Shown: positions 23,568-34,989 of the stretch, in pieces
Layout: every line of letters starts with the position of its first letter
How positions within the stretch are numbered: position 1 is the first letter of the stretch
Assembly: GCF_043290135.1 (NCBI RefSeq)
Contig: NC_134700.1
Coordinates: 76,066,000 to 76,129,999 of the forward strand
Direction of reading: 5' to 3'
DNA: 64,000 nt
Origin: Rhipicephalus microplus
Taxonomy: Eukaryota; Arthropoda; Arachnida; Ixodida; Ixodidae
Made by a program: the position numbers and the translations under genes
The notes under the pieces: model-generated
The model's database searches: none
What the model was told of the DNA's origin: nothing
The model's input: the letters and a program-made list of their open reading frames with translations, nothing else

Positions 23568-24140
23568 CTAACGAATGTCTTCTAACGGGTTTCGAATCAG
23601 GCCGGCAAAAATCTCTTGTTTAACACCATGCATTAGGTGGCGAACTTGCTTGGATTCTGACATAGAGGGCTCCGCACGCCTGAAAAGCCAATCCATGTCC
23701 TCTACATAAGTCGCCACCCTTTCGTTAGGGTCTTGAACCCTTGCCTCTATAGCACGCTCCGCTGTCTCTTTCTTGTCCTCTCGGGAAAACGCCTTGAGGA
23801 ACTGCCGGTGAAACTCATCCCATGACGTAAGCGCTGCTTCATGGTTCTCCAACCACGTTTTCGCGCAGTCCCCCAGGAAGCGATACACATAGCGTAGCTT
23901 ACGCTCTGGGGTCCAATCGTTGATGACGGCGACCCGGTCTAAATGCTCGATCCAGTCGTCGGCATCTTCAAAAGCAGCTCCGTGAAATGTCTTCGGCGTC
24001 TTGGGCTGGTTGATAACCAGGTGGGCTGGTGCTGGCGCGGTTACGTTAGGTGGTATTTGATTCATAGTCCTCTGACGTTCAGGCAGCAAACCGTGCTGTG
24101 GCTCGAGTCCCTGGAGACGACGGCTGGAACGTACGTGCAC
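23568..24140 (-). pseudogene. Gypsy-2 Gag, C-terminally truncated
   Basis: 190 codons remain. PKTFHGAAFEDADDWIEHLDRVAVINDW and FLGDCAKTWLENHEAALTSWDEFHRQF are typical Ty3/gypsy capsid. The zinc-knuckle end is missing where the LINE fragment joins at about 23565. The start near 24140 lies shortly inside the 5' LTR. Confidence 0.8.
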
Positions 24141-24211
24141 AGGGGTAAGCTCGGCTCAGCTACTCGATGGGCTTGCGTCAGGGGTGCTCTCAGGGGACCC
24201 TATCATTTACC

Positions 24212-24235
24212 GTACCCAGCACCTCCACCATAAAA
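24212..24235 (-). other. Gypsy-2 primer-binding site
   Basis: Next to the 5' LTR the minus strand reads TGGTGGAGGTGCTGGGTA after five bases (TTTTA). The first nine bases are the same as in Gypsy-1. Confidence 0.6.
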
Positions 24236-24389
24236 TGTCAAAAGGACACAGGTACGCAGGTACAAAATAGGGCGTTTACTTTCGTAACCCAAGGGCCAAA
24301 AACACGAACACCAGAGCACGCGCACACAGAACTACTTAGTTTTACTCCTCAGAGGCTGGCTACTATAGTTGCCAGCCTACCTTGCGTCA
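24236..24389 (-). repeat. Gypsy-2 5' LTR
   Basis: 154 bp, partner of 20356-20509, same length. Four of the ten differences cluster near 24337-24345. Confidence 0.88.
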
Positions 24390-24393
24390 ATAT

Positions 24394-24573
24394 GACTATG
24401 AGAGACGCCGTAGCAGAGAGCTCCGGATATTTTGAACATGTCGTGTTGTTTAACGTGCAGTGACATCGCACAGGCCTCCGCTGTTTCGCCTTCATCGAAT
24501 TGCGGCTGCCGAGATCAAACCCGTGACCTTCGGGTCAGCAGCCGAGCATCCTAGCGACTTCCACCGAGGCAGA
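24394..24573 (-). mobile_element. SINE copy B, 5' piece
   Basis: The tRNA-like head and most of the body, continuing from 20310-20355 on the other side of Gypsy-2. The B-box region is changed (GATCAAACCC on plus). Its outer end is the tacgcgtctca duplication. Confidence 0.82.
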
Positions 24574-24584
24574 TACGCGTCTCA

Positions 24585-25945
24585 GCTAGATGAACGGCTA
24601 AGTTAGGTGACCAGCCGATACAAAGCCACACTAAAGAAAAGCTATACGCGTTGATTTACTTCTACACTCTTGAAAATAAAGGTCGGCATATTCACTAACT
24701 AAATACTAATCATTCACTTGTCAAATCAAGCACTAGCCTCTAAGTAAGGGAAGGTAGTAAAATGCAGGTTAGCAAAAATTACTATCTACTTAGTAAGTGA
24801 ATACTGCTGACTCGAGTGGTTATAAGTCCATTAAGTAACCCTCGCAATTAGAGCTTTACGCCTACTTTGTTAAATCATAGTGTGCGTTGCCATATCAAAA
24901 TTATTCTATTATAATATTACAGGATAAAAAAACGAGTTGACATTGTCTTTGAAAATAAACTAATGGCTTATAAATACGTCATGTAACTATACTGCGAAAA
25001 GAGCGCACCACAGCAACATACTTATAGAGAATGGACCACATGACCATATGATTAAATCATATTCACATATGATCATACATATGTGAATCTCATATGCTTA
25101 TATAATATACTCATATGGATTCTCAAATTCACATGATTATATGCTCATATGAGTCGGAGAACTCATATGAACGAATCACAATAACACGCATCAAGTATAC
25201 CTTCAAGACTTGGAAATAGCTGATTTCTATTGTAGCAGCAGCTTGAAGGCTATATGTACCCCTGCTTTAGGGCTTCACACCGCGTACGGGTTATGAGTCA
25301 CATAATTTATAAGACAATTGTTGTTTTCTACGTATCATCATGTCCCCTTCTATTTGCCTATGTGTGTGTCCTTACGTAGCTTGAAACTTTTATTTCAAGG
25401 TAGCAAATAAAATGACAGCTTAAATTTTACTTACGATGTCACCATTACGGCAAAATGTACTACGGCATCTAAGAAAATCTGGCAACGTAGGTGGCTTAGT
25501 AGTGGCTTAGTTAAAAACACTAAGAGGGGTTCTTTGGATAGTAACGGCTAAAGTTACAAGCTGTACTAACTGGTGGCTAGTAAAAGTATGCCGCGAGGGT
25601 AGTAAAATACTCCGCAAACTGGTGAACGCACGCGTTTACTAACTGATAACTAACTTTTTATCTAAGATTGTACATTATGTAGGACAAGCAGGGCGATATC
25701 CTGTACTGAAATACCCTTTCGCGTTTCTTCGTTTTCTTCCGGCGGAAAAGGGGATGATCGCCACGACTCGAGTCATGCATTGTGTCAATATAAAAAACAA
25801 CTCCGCCCTAAATACTTATTTACCACGCCCCTTTTTTAATTTAGGAAGGGTTCTAAACTGAGCGAGTGTGATAACCTGTCGAAGCAATCGCTTACAGCTT
25901 ACCCGCGTGTTACGCTTACCGTGGGAATGATATGCTGCGTCGGCT
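24585..25945. other. AT-rich region with nested inverted repeats, no gene
   Basis: No ORF of note. Between 25035 and 25170 the word catatg and close variants recur about ten times. A near-perfect inverted repeat, attcacatatg / catatgtgaat (about 25059-25087), could form a cruciform. Confidence 0.6.
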
Positions 25946-25960
25946 CTCCGGCGATGTTTT

Positions 25961-26194
25961 GATGATATGTGGGTTTAACGTCCTAAAACCACCATATGAT
26001 TATGAGAGACGCCGTAGTGGAGGGCTCCGGAAATTTCGACCACCTAGGGTTCTTTAATGTGCACCCCAATCTGAGCAAACGGGCCTACAACATTTCCGCC
26101 TTCATCGTAAATGCAGCCGCAGCAGCCGGGATTTGAACCCGCGACCTGCGGGTCAGCAGCCGAGTACCTTGGTCACTAGATCACCGCGGCAGGG
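25961..26194 (-). mobile_element. SINE copy C (Ruka-like), well preserved
   Basis: The minus strand has an A box near TGATCTAGTGACC, a B box (GGTTCAAATCC) and an ATATCATC tail. It is flanked by perfect 15-bp direct repeats ctccggcgatgtttt (25946-25960 and 26195-26209), which fix both ends exactly. Confidence 0.93.
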
Positions 26195-26209
26195 CTCCGG
26201 CGATGTTTT

Positions 26210-27010
26210 TACAGTCTAGGTCCGGGGGCACGGCGGCTCTCAACTAACCTGCCGTCACCGCCGGTACAAGTACAAAGGGTCGAAGATCAACACTCCCGTC
26301 AGTTCTTGGCGGCGCCTTTCACGTTCAGGTGCCCCCTCTGGCCAGAGGGGGAACGCGGCGTGTGCTAATCGACGTGCGGCTAGGTCGCAGAAATGGCACT
26401 CCGTGAGGCTAGATGACACTCTTCATTCATTTACTGCGGCGCATACTGCCTACGTCAGCTGTATGATTGATGATGAGACAAAAGTTGTCAAAAACAAAAA
26501 AATGACCTACATCAACCATGTGATTGATAGTAGGACAAAATATGTAAAAAAAAAGCGATTGGCTCTATGATGCCCCACAATTTTGCACAGTGTAGGTGCG
26601 TAAAACATACAGGTAATAAAATCAAGGCGTATGATTGGAATGCGAGCCCGAGCAATAATAAATCAGTGCTGGCTTCCGCGACTGTTCGGAATGACCATGG
26701 AGTGCTACGGAGCGGCAGTGACCCAATGTCTGTCTTGTTAGTAGGCACACGTTAAATGCTTTAAACTTGAGAGCATGCACCTTATAGCAGGAATCAGAAA
26801 ATTCTTCGAAAGAACGGTACCATTACTGATATATATCACAACAAGGCCAATTTCTTTCATTTGCAGTATATATTTTTCGTGGTGACGTTATCAACATCTC
26901 AAAATTTCACCACACGGACTCGCGCACGTAGCCTATTCAAGGTGCGATCATACAAAAAGCGACAGCATTCATTGGTGGAACTGTGCCAAGACAGTGTATG
27001 TACGACACTA
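26210..27010. other. No recognised gene
   Basis: Contains only short ORFs (26512-26748, 26567-26755, 26861-27049) without known motifs. It ends at the TA next to the DNA transposon terminus. Confidence 0.5.
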
Positions 27011-27255
27011 CAGGTTTTCCCCCTCACTTTAATCCAAGTGCCAGCCTAAATAATCTGCCCACCATTCAAATAATCTGAGCACCGAGCTATTTAATCCATG
27101 TGCCAAACATTTAATCCAAGCGCCAACATATTTAATCCAAGCGCCAACTCAATGAGGTCGCGTGCCAGTGAGTTTAATCCAAGTGCCATCATGTTTAATA
27201 CAATTGCCAATGACTTTATTTCAGGTGCCAGCCAGTTTAATGCATGCACTAGAAA
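27011..27255 (+). repeat. Left terminal inverted repeat with sub-repeats
   Basis: It contains about seven to eight diverged copies of a motif close to tttaatccaagcgcca at roughly 15-30 bp spacing. The reverse complement of 35803-36043 aligns along its whole length. Confidence 0.8.
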
Positions 27256-27847
27256 CACAAGTTAGCCACTTTAATGTCAGAACAACGTAAACATGACGCC
27301 ACAGGAGGAACTTTTCCCTCGCCTATACATAGTGGTGCTTATGAAATGAAGTGCGCAGTGATACTTCTCCTTAACGTGTTGGTGTAAAGCATTCAAAATA
27401 AAAAAACAGTGAGCAGTAATTGCATTTATGCGTACCTAAATGTATCTGCTCATAGGGTTCATGTTAAGTCTTTATTCCATTGCTACTGCATCATTCCGGC
27501 TAACCATGTACACCATCGCATATGCATACATTCATGTCGTCTGCTCAGCAGATGGTATTTGGCTACTTATTCTCTGAGGCTACCGCACTCGTCTGCTCAA
27601 CCAAGTTAGAACAGTGACCAACAGATGATATTCATTCGTTTTTGACATCGAAAATAACCACTTAAAAATAATAAACTTTCATTTATTCGGGTTCATGTGG
27701 AAATAAGTTGTTATAAAAGCATAAAAGGACATACTCCGGTTATCATGTAACAGACGACGCTTAGTGTAGCTGAAGCGCGTTTGCTTGAAACACGTGTGTT
27801 TTCATACGGGAACATTTGCAGACGAAGAGAAAGCTTTGCTTGAAGTC

Positions 27848-28083
27848 ATGGCTGGACGCAAACGAGGACCACACTTTAAGAACCCGGATGAACCTCGTCG
27901 AAAAAACAGCAGAGTATCTGTGGTCGACAGGGCTAGGACTGTGGACGTCTACAGGCGTGGCAGTGACTTAATGTTGATGCTTAGAGCGTCGGCCAGTTGC
28001 TTTAAAACAGTAAGATTGATTGCCGCTACCGACAGAGAAACATCAAAGAATGGTGGGGGTTCAAAAAGAAAGTTTGGAGATGA
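27848..28083 (+). pseudogene. Transposase N-terminus (helix-turn-helix part)
   Basis: The ORF from MAGRKRGPHFKNPDEPRRKN contains RARTVDVYRRGSDLMLMLRASASCFKTVRLI, like the DNA-binding helix-turn-helix of IS630/Tc1 enzymes. It reaches GGSKRKFGDD where E4 interrupts. The KFGDD sequence is repeated on the far side (33935 onward) as the target duplication. An upstream in-frame ATG at 27785 is possible. Confidence 0.75.
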
Positions 28084-28491
28084 TGATGATGTTTGATGTT
28101 TTGTGGCGCAAGGGCAATTTCACGGCCAAAGAGCGCCAGTTCATTTTACTGAAAATATGGACAATGATTGTGATAAGCGGCTGTATAAGGGCCATAAAAT
28201 TCCTCGCGGTAAGGCGGGTAAAAACATACGAGTAATGAAATCATGACCATTCCGTGAAAGGTGTGTGTGGTGCGAATAGATGACAAAAGTTGGTGATAAT
28301 AAAAACGATGTTGGACATGTATGGCATTAGCACAAGTGCCTCACTCGTTCAAACCCTTGCGTCCAAGGGCCGTGAGGCAAGTGCTTTGTTGTGTAGCCAC
28401 CGCAGCGAAAACCTCTCTGGAGAGGTCGTGCTACATAATGCCCGGGTATACGGGTATATGATATGAAAACTACGAATTTCTTTTGAAAACG

Positions 28492-31400
28492 CTAACAATG
28501 ATTTATGACTAAAAAGCGGTTCTTACCGACGAACATTGCAGGGTGTAAAGGTATATGTTGTCGGTAGGGTAATGGAAAGTTTTGTTTTCTTAGCGTTTCT
28601 AACTGTTTGCACTGGATTAACATGTGAAGAACTGTTAATGCTTCACCAAATCTGTCACACAATGGTGGATCGCCACCGGACAAAAGATATGTGTGTGTCG
28701 TGTATGTGTGTCCTATCCTGAGCCTTGTTAGTGTTACCTCTGTTAGACGGGATTTTGATACTGGTGGCCAATGGCCAAGGTGTGGCTTGATAACGTGTAG
28801 CTTGTTTTGTGTGTGTCTATCCCACTTGCTCTGCCAGTAGTCCCTGAGCTTTCGTTTGAGAGACGGCTTAAGATCAAGGGGCGGGATCGATATGCGTGTA
28901 GTGGAACTGATTTCGTGGACGGATGCAGAAAGCTGATTCGCCATCACGTTGCCTTGGATCTCACGGTGCCCTAGCACCCAGCACACTACGACATGTTGTT
29001 TGAGTGTGTAGAGTGTGCGTAAAATGGAGTAAAGTGAGACGAGGACAGGGTTTTTTTTTGTTTTTTAAGACTGTGCAGAGTCATTACCACCCTGAGAGAG
29101 TCCGTATAAATTACTGCTTTCTGTAGTTGTAGTTTGATGTGTTTAGCGGCCACAAGTATCGCATAAGCTTCCGCTTTGAAGATACTTGTCTCTGAATGTA
29201 GAGGGCCAGCATCCGAAAAGGTTGGGCCGACAGCAGCGTAGGACAGAGAGGAGATAGACTTGGAGGCATCTGTAAAGAACTCAGGACGTGTGTATTTGTG
29301 TTGAAGTTCCAGGAAGTATGTTCGGATATGGGCAATGGGCGCGTGTTTTGTAACTTCTAGAAAAGACACATCGCAGTGTATAGTCTGCCACTGCCACGGT
29401 GGCGGGTATGCTACAGGAGCCATTAAACTGTGTTCAAGTGACACTCCAGTTTCCTCAGCTAGACCCTTCAGTCGAACTGAGAAGGGTTGCACCATCGAAG
29501 GCCTGCTTTGAAACAGAATGGAGCTCGACAAATCACTAAAAGTAGAGTATGAGGGGTGCTTCTTGTCTGCTTTCACCTTAAAGAAATATACAAAGGACAT
29601 GTAAGTTCTCTGCAGATGAAGCGACTACTCATTTGACTCAACGTAAAGGCTTTCTACGGGGCTGGTGCGAAAAGCACCCGTAAAAAGGCGGATGCCCAAA
29701 TGGTGCACGGGGTCCAGCATCTTCAAAGCACTTTGAGTCGCAGACTGATAAACAACGGCCCCATAATCTAAGCGGGTGCGAATGAGGCTTCTATACAGAT
29801 TCATAAGACATTGCCTGTCACTACCCCACGTAGTACGTGACAACACTTTTAAAACATTCATCGCTTTTAAACATTTAGTTTTTAAAGACTTGATGGGCGG
29901 TACGAAGGTCAACTTGTTGTCCGAGATTAAGCCTAAGAATTTATGTTCCGCATTAACAGACAGACGTTGACCATTCAGTTCAATGTCGGGTTCTGAATGC
30001 ATGGAGAACAAGACAAACGGGAGAACAAGACACACTTGCTTTTTGTGGGTTCTGTCGGAATCCGTTTTCCTCTGCCCATTCGGAGGCCTTGTTTAAACCT
30101 AACTGAACCTGCCGCTCACACACTGCCAGATTGCAAGATCTAAAGCCAAGCTGGACGTCATCCACATATGTACAATAAAACATATCGCGATGGATGGACA
30201 AGCGCAAGGAATTCATTTCAATGAGAAAAAGTGTGCAGCTATGTACACCACCCAGCGGCATGCCCGTTTCCTGGACAAATGTTTGGGTAAGAACGCTGCC
30301 CACTCGGACACGGAATGTCCGATTGGACAAGTGACTCTCGATTATGGAAAACATTCTTCCGCGCACGCCAAGGTGGGACAAGTCCCTTAGAATTCCAAAG
30401 CGCCATGTTGTATCATAAGCCTTTCGATATCGAGGAACACAGAGAGAAAATATTGTTTATGGACGAAAGCGTCTCTGATCTGTGCCTCGATACAAACAAG
30501 GTGGTCTGTGGTGGATCTACTCTTTCGAAATCCGCACTGAGATGGGTCGAGCAAATTGTTTGTTTCATGGAAATGTACAAGTCGGCAGTTTATCATTTTT
30601 TCGAAGACTTTGCAGAAGCAGCTTGTAAGTGCAATCAGCCGAAGCCTCGAAGCTAAAGAAGGGTCCTTGCCCTCTTTCAAAATGGGAATAATGATAGCCT
30701 CTTTCCAGGAGGTACGGGTAGTGCCAGAAAACCAAATAGCAATGTACAAACAAAGTAAGGTTTTTCGCGTTTCGATTGGTAGGTTTTTTACCATTTCATA
30801 CACCACTCGGTCAGAACTTGGGGCAGAAGTACTGCAGCAGTTTAGAGATGTTTGGAGCTCAGCTAGACTGAAAGCTTGGTTATATGCCTCGTTTCTAGTG
30901 CAGTTGTGTTCGAGTTTCTGCTTTTCTATTCTTGTTCTGTATTTTTGGAAAGTGTCAGTATAGTGGGACGAGCTGGACAACCGTTCGAAGTGTGCCCCGA
31001 GGAAGTTTGCATGATCTTCCAAGGTATCACCCCGAGTGTTTACGAGTGGAAGTGTGTGTACTTGTTTTCCTATCCTAACAACCATGTTCCAGACTTCAAC
31101 CTCCTGTGTGTATGAATCGCTCCCTGACAAAAACTTCCGCCAGCTTTCTCTTCTGGCCTGCCGACACGTTCTCCTGCCTTGAGGCTTTATTTTCTTGAAG
31201 GTGTCAAGGTTTTCGGCTGTCGGTGAGTTCGGAAGCAGCCTCCATGCTCTGTATTGCTGTTTGTGCGCGTTTCGGCATTCAGAGTTCCACCATGGGACAC
31301 GTCGTTTTCCAGGGTGTCCATTTGTTTGTGGGATGCATTTTGATGCAGCATCAATCAAAAACGCTGTGAAGTAGTCGACAGCAACATCAATGCTTAAAGT

Positions 31401-32156
31401 ACATATCTCCCTTCAATCTAGACGAGCGATTGTATAAAACTGTTCCCAGTCGGCTCTGTTTATGAGCCATTTGGGAACACGTGGTGGACGCTCAGTTGCT
31501 GTAGTTGTGCTCAAAACTACGGGGAAGTGGTCACTTCCGTACAGATTACTGACGACTTTCCACTGGAGTAGAGGCGCAAGAGATGGTGATACTATGCTTA
31601 GGTTTATGTAGGAGTAGGTGTTATGAGCGAGATTATAATAGGTTTGTTCTTTTCGATTTAGGAGACATTCGCTCGACAAGAGAAGGAACTGTTCAATCAG
31701 TCGACCTCGCGCGTCGCAACGAGAGTCACCCCATAGCCTGCTATGCGCATTAAAGTCTCCAAGGAGAACATAAGGCTCCGGAAGTTTATCAATTAAAGAG
31801 TGTAAATCACGTTTTTGCAGCTGATAGCTAGGAGGAATGTAAATAGTGCAAAATGTGATCAGTTTATCAAAAAGAACCGCTCGAACAACCACTGCCTCAA
31901 GGGATGTTTGGAGTTGTAAGTGTGTGCATGCTATCCCTTGATTCACTATAATGGCAACACCTCCGGATGATGTCGTGGCATCAACACGGTCCTTTCGGAA
32001 AATAACGTATTTACGAAGAAAATTTGTGTGTTTTGAATTAAGGTGTGTTTCTTGTACACACAGCACTTTTGGTGAGTGTTCATGTAAAAGTTCTTGGATG
32101 GCGTCAAGGTTTCTGAGAAGGCTCCTGACGTTCTATTGTATAATTTGAGTGTTCAT
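28492..32156 (-). pseudogene. E4 ORF2 remnant: endonuclease, RT, RNase H
   Basis: Starts at MNTQIIQ near 32156, with an early stop where the family has Trp. The endonuclease (31413-32066) keeps QETHLN, LGDFNAHSRLWGD and GSDHFPVVL. RT spans 30387-31358 and 29980-30381 with GMPLGGVHSC (altered from the family PQGG) and YVDD. A further RT piece is at 29625-30035. RNase H (28986-29600) has FFTDASK and IYTDSLR, then CWVLGHREIQGN (28492-28986). The last piece ends with CDRFGEALTVLHMLIQC, lacking one of the expected cysteines. At least five breaks are seen. Confidence 0.87.
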
Positions 32157-32222
32157 GGTGAATGTAAAATAGTGCTGTGTGTAAGAAAAGCGAGTGGCTG
32201 TTTAGACGGGGAGTTTGAGTTC

Positions 32223-33473
32223 ACGTAACAGGGCCGTCACCAGGCCCTGTTATCTGCTTTTTTGTTTTCTAGGCACACTCCAAGGAGCCACGCCGCTCTT
32301 TCGGCACCAAGGGTACCGATGTATCCATTGCCTCCTTGGAGGCACTGGATGCCCGCACATGCGGGCTGTTAGTTCGAATTTTGGGCCTCGTCTGGTGAGG
32401 TGAGGCATTGAGACCTGAGGACTCTGGAGTCTCCGGTCTCTGTTTGGGAGTAGGCGGTGTAGCCTGGGCTACAGCCGCCTTGGGGGCAGGTGCCACAACC
32501 ACCGGCTCGGTATGCGCAGGCCGAAGGAGTAGCAAGGGCTGGTGCGGCGGTGCCCCCTGACGCATCAGCGTATGTAGGTCCATAGAATGGTGCGACTCTT
32601 CACCGTGTTTGCTTAAATGATATGTTCTCCTTCGCCTTTAATGTAATTATTTCTTTTTTTTTTCAGTATGTGCAGGAGCGTGAATATGCGGCATGGTTTC
32701 CTTCGCAGTTTACACAGTGTGGCGGTTGTTTGCAGTTCTCAGGCAAATGGCCTGAGACTCCACATTGTGCACATTGAACAAGTTTGGCGACCACGACAGG
32801 TTTTAGAGCCATGGCCATACCTCTTGCATTGGAAGCAACGACGAGGGTTTGGTCTATACGGCCTGATAGATGTCTTCGTGTACCCTGTTTGAATAGATTC
32901 TGGTAGTTTACTGGATGCAAACGTGAGCATTAAGTGTTTCGTCGGTAGTTCCTTATTATCTCTTTTGATGATAATTCTCTGTACATTATTGACATTTTGG
33001 CTCTTCCACCCTTCTAAATGTTCAGTTTCGGTCAGGTCAAGTAAGTCTGCGTCAGATACCACTCCGCGAGTGATGTTCATAGATCTGTGTGGTGTTACGG
33101 TGATTGGTGCGTCACCAAACGTTGAGAGGCTGTCTAGCTTTACAAATTGTGCTTTGTCCCGAATTTCGAGGAAAAGGTCTCCGCTAGCCATTTTGGTTAC
33201 ATTGTATCCAGCCCCGAGAGTTTCAGTAAGACACCTGGCAACTACGAAAGGAGATACGGTCCTGACTTGCTTTCCGGTTTTTTCACAGTGAATGACGTGG
33301 AAGTGGCGGAAAGTTTCTATTGGCTGGTTGAAGAAATTTATGTCATCGGTGCGTACCAGCTTTAGGCCGGCACGATCATACAGTAGAGGGAATGCTCCAT
33401 GCATGCCGGTCTTATTTTCGTTCAGCCGCATCGACGCCCACCCACCACGGAGCCCAACAAGGGGACGCTGCAA
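32223..33473 (-). pseudogene. E4 ORF1 remnant
   Basis: The long piece at 32739-33473 starts MQRPLVGLRGGWASM. It runs through FVVARCLTETLGAGYNVTKMASGDLFLEI and CFQCKRYGHGSKTC (first zinc knuckle). A frameshift near 32800 moves the other knuckles to 32663-32920 (CAQCGVSGHLPENC, CVNCEGNHAAYSRSC). The C-terminal Pro/Ala-rich part is at 32269-32583. This copy gives the best view of the ORF1 N-terminus in the window. Confidence 0.82.
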
Positions 33474-33539
33474 GTTTGCAGGTGCTGAAAGCTTGCAGAC
33501 GTCTGCCGTACAACACTGCCATAACCCAATGCGCCTAGA

Positions 33540-33934
33540 CCAAGGTAGGCTATTTGCACAGGGTTAACCCTTGCCGCCAGGAAAATTGGAAGTAAACAGA
33601 AGAGATAAGTAGACAGGACAGACTAAAAGAGAGAGATAAAGACGAAGTTGTAGGGGAGAGCGATAGCAAAAGGCGACTGCCGATTTCCCCTGGGTGGGTC
33701 AGCCCAGGGGTGCCGTCTACGTGAAGCCGGGGCCAAAGGGTGTGTTGCCTCTGCCGGGGGGCCTTAAAGGTCCAATCACCTAGCGTCGGCTCAGCCCACA
33801 GGATTCCCTTTTCCCCGGACACGGCAAAGCCACGCACGGCTAGGCGTGGGAGAGAGTCGAAACTCCCCCATTAGCTCGGGTCCGTGGTGTCGCTACGCAC
33901 CAAACGCCTACTTACGCAGACGCCCCTGCGGGGG
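33540..33934 (-). promoter_or_regulatory. E4 5' UTR
   Basis: GC-rich leader whose outer end at 33934 is exact because the target duplication begins at 33935. On the minus strand it starts CCCCCGCAGGGGCGTCTGC. Homologous leaders occur at 5200-5657, 6895-7583 and 14700-15084. Confidence 0.65.
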
Positions 33935-34808
33935 AAGTTTGGAGATGACGTCGAGAGTTATTTCAGATGGATTGTCGACGAAAACTGTACCTTTACTATA
34001 CAGCAAATAAAGGAGGCTCTGGAGAAAGAAATGCCAGGAGTAACAATCAGCGCAAGCACAGTCGATCACTTGCTGGATGCCCACTCTGCTACTCGATGAA
34101 GCTAGTGACGCAGAGGCCTACAGATCGCAACCATGACAATATCCAGCACAGCTGCATGCTGTACGCCCAATGGCTGCAGTCTGATGAACCGCGTGTTTGC
34201 CGCTTCTATTTGGATGAGACTAACTTCAATATCTGGTGTTTCAGGAACTTCGGCAGGGCAGCTAAAGGACAACCAGCTGTGCGCATGACCACAACGACAA
34301 AGGGAGCGAACTTGAACATTATAGAATGCATGCCCGCAAATGGAGTTATTCACTAGACTATGTGGACAAAGTTCATTGGGTTGTTTTTGATGATTCCCTA
34401 AGCGATGTTTCGGCCCGCGTAGAACGTGATGAGCCAAATACCAAAGCTGTATTCCTTTTTGATAATGCACCTGCTCATGGTCGAGCAGAACAGGTGGTTT
34501 TGGCTAATTCCCTGCACTATAATAAGCGCCTGCCAGCGTATATGTTAAGGAAGGGATAAAGAAGGGAGTGCAGTCCCTTCTTTAACCCTATAAAAGAAGC
34601 CTTCTCCAAATTGAAGTCACACGTGAAGGCCTACCTGAGCGAACGTCGTAATTTAGTTTTAGTGACACCGCAAGGCATGACGACGAAGGAGCACAGGCGT
34701 TCTTTGCTGCTGGATGCGGCTCGCCACTCCATGCAACAAATACAGCGCATGGACTGCGCGGCCTTTAATCGGCACAATTTCCTCTTTCGTGCCTGCCGCT
34801 TTGCGTGA
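33935..34808 (+). pseudogene. Transposase catalytic part (DDE), broken
   Basis: It resumes after E4 with KFGDDVESYFRWIVDENCTFTIQQIKEALEKE, then a frameshift near 34095. The next piece holds FYLDETNFNIWCFRNFGRAAKG (first Asp). Another shift occurs near 34355. Then FLFDNAPAHGRAE (second Asp, about 34460) and NPIKEAFSKLKSHVKAYL (Glu, about 34592) follow. The triad and context are those of IS630/Tc1-mariner enzymes. A 26-bp palindromic stretch (34559-34584) breaks the segment just before NPIKE. It would have cut and pasted the surrounding element. Confidence 0.82.
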
Positions 34809-34924
34809 AGATGACTTGTGAACGTCCGTCTCTGAGCTCTATGAGACAGTTCTGTTTTAATGAATACACTCACCTCTGCCTACGTTGCGTTTCTTGAATA
34901 ATTAGTAGTGAGCACTCTTGTTTT

Positions 34925-34926
<2 letters not shown>

Positions 34927-34981
<55 letters not shown>
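34927..34981. repeat. (AT)n microsatellite
   Basis: About 27 AT units inside the DNA transposon, followed by a short (ga)n run at 34991-35001. Confidence 0.95.
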
Positions 34982-34983
<2 letters not shown>

Positions 34984-34989
34984 TACATT

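Larger units (their letters stand above)
20356..24389 (-). mobile_element. Gypsy-2: deleted Ty3/gypsy element
   Basis: 4,034 bp with 154-bp LTRs (TGTCA...GTCA) and an ATAT target duplication (20352-20355, 24390-24393). The minus strand carries part of gag, then a foreign LINE segment in place of gag's end, protease and most of RT. After that come the RNase H tail, a damaged integrase and the 3' LTR. The LTRs differ at about 10 of 154 sites, so it is older than Gypsy-1. It cannot move by itself. Confidence 0.9.
28084..33934 (-). mobile_element. I-type LINE E4, full length, inserted in a transposase gene
   Basis: 5,851 bp. Both ends are fixed by a 14-bp target duplication aagtttggagatga (28070-28083 and 33935-33948). 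The minus-strand order is 5' UTR (33934 to about 33540), ORF1, ORF2, 3' UTR and an ATC-repeat tail. Insertion cut the transposase reading frame. All ORFs carry stops or frameshifts. Its exact limits calibrate the ends of the other I-type copies in the window. Confidence 0.92.
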
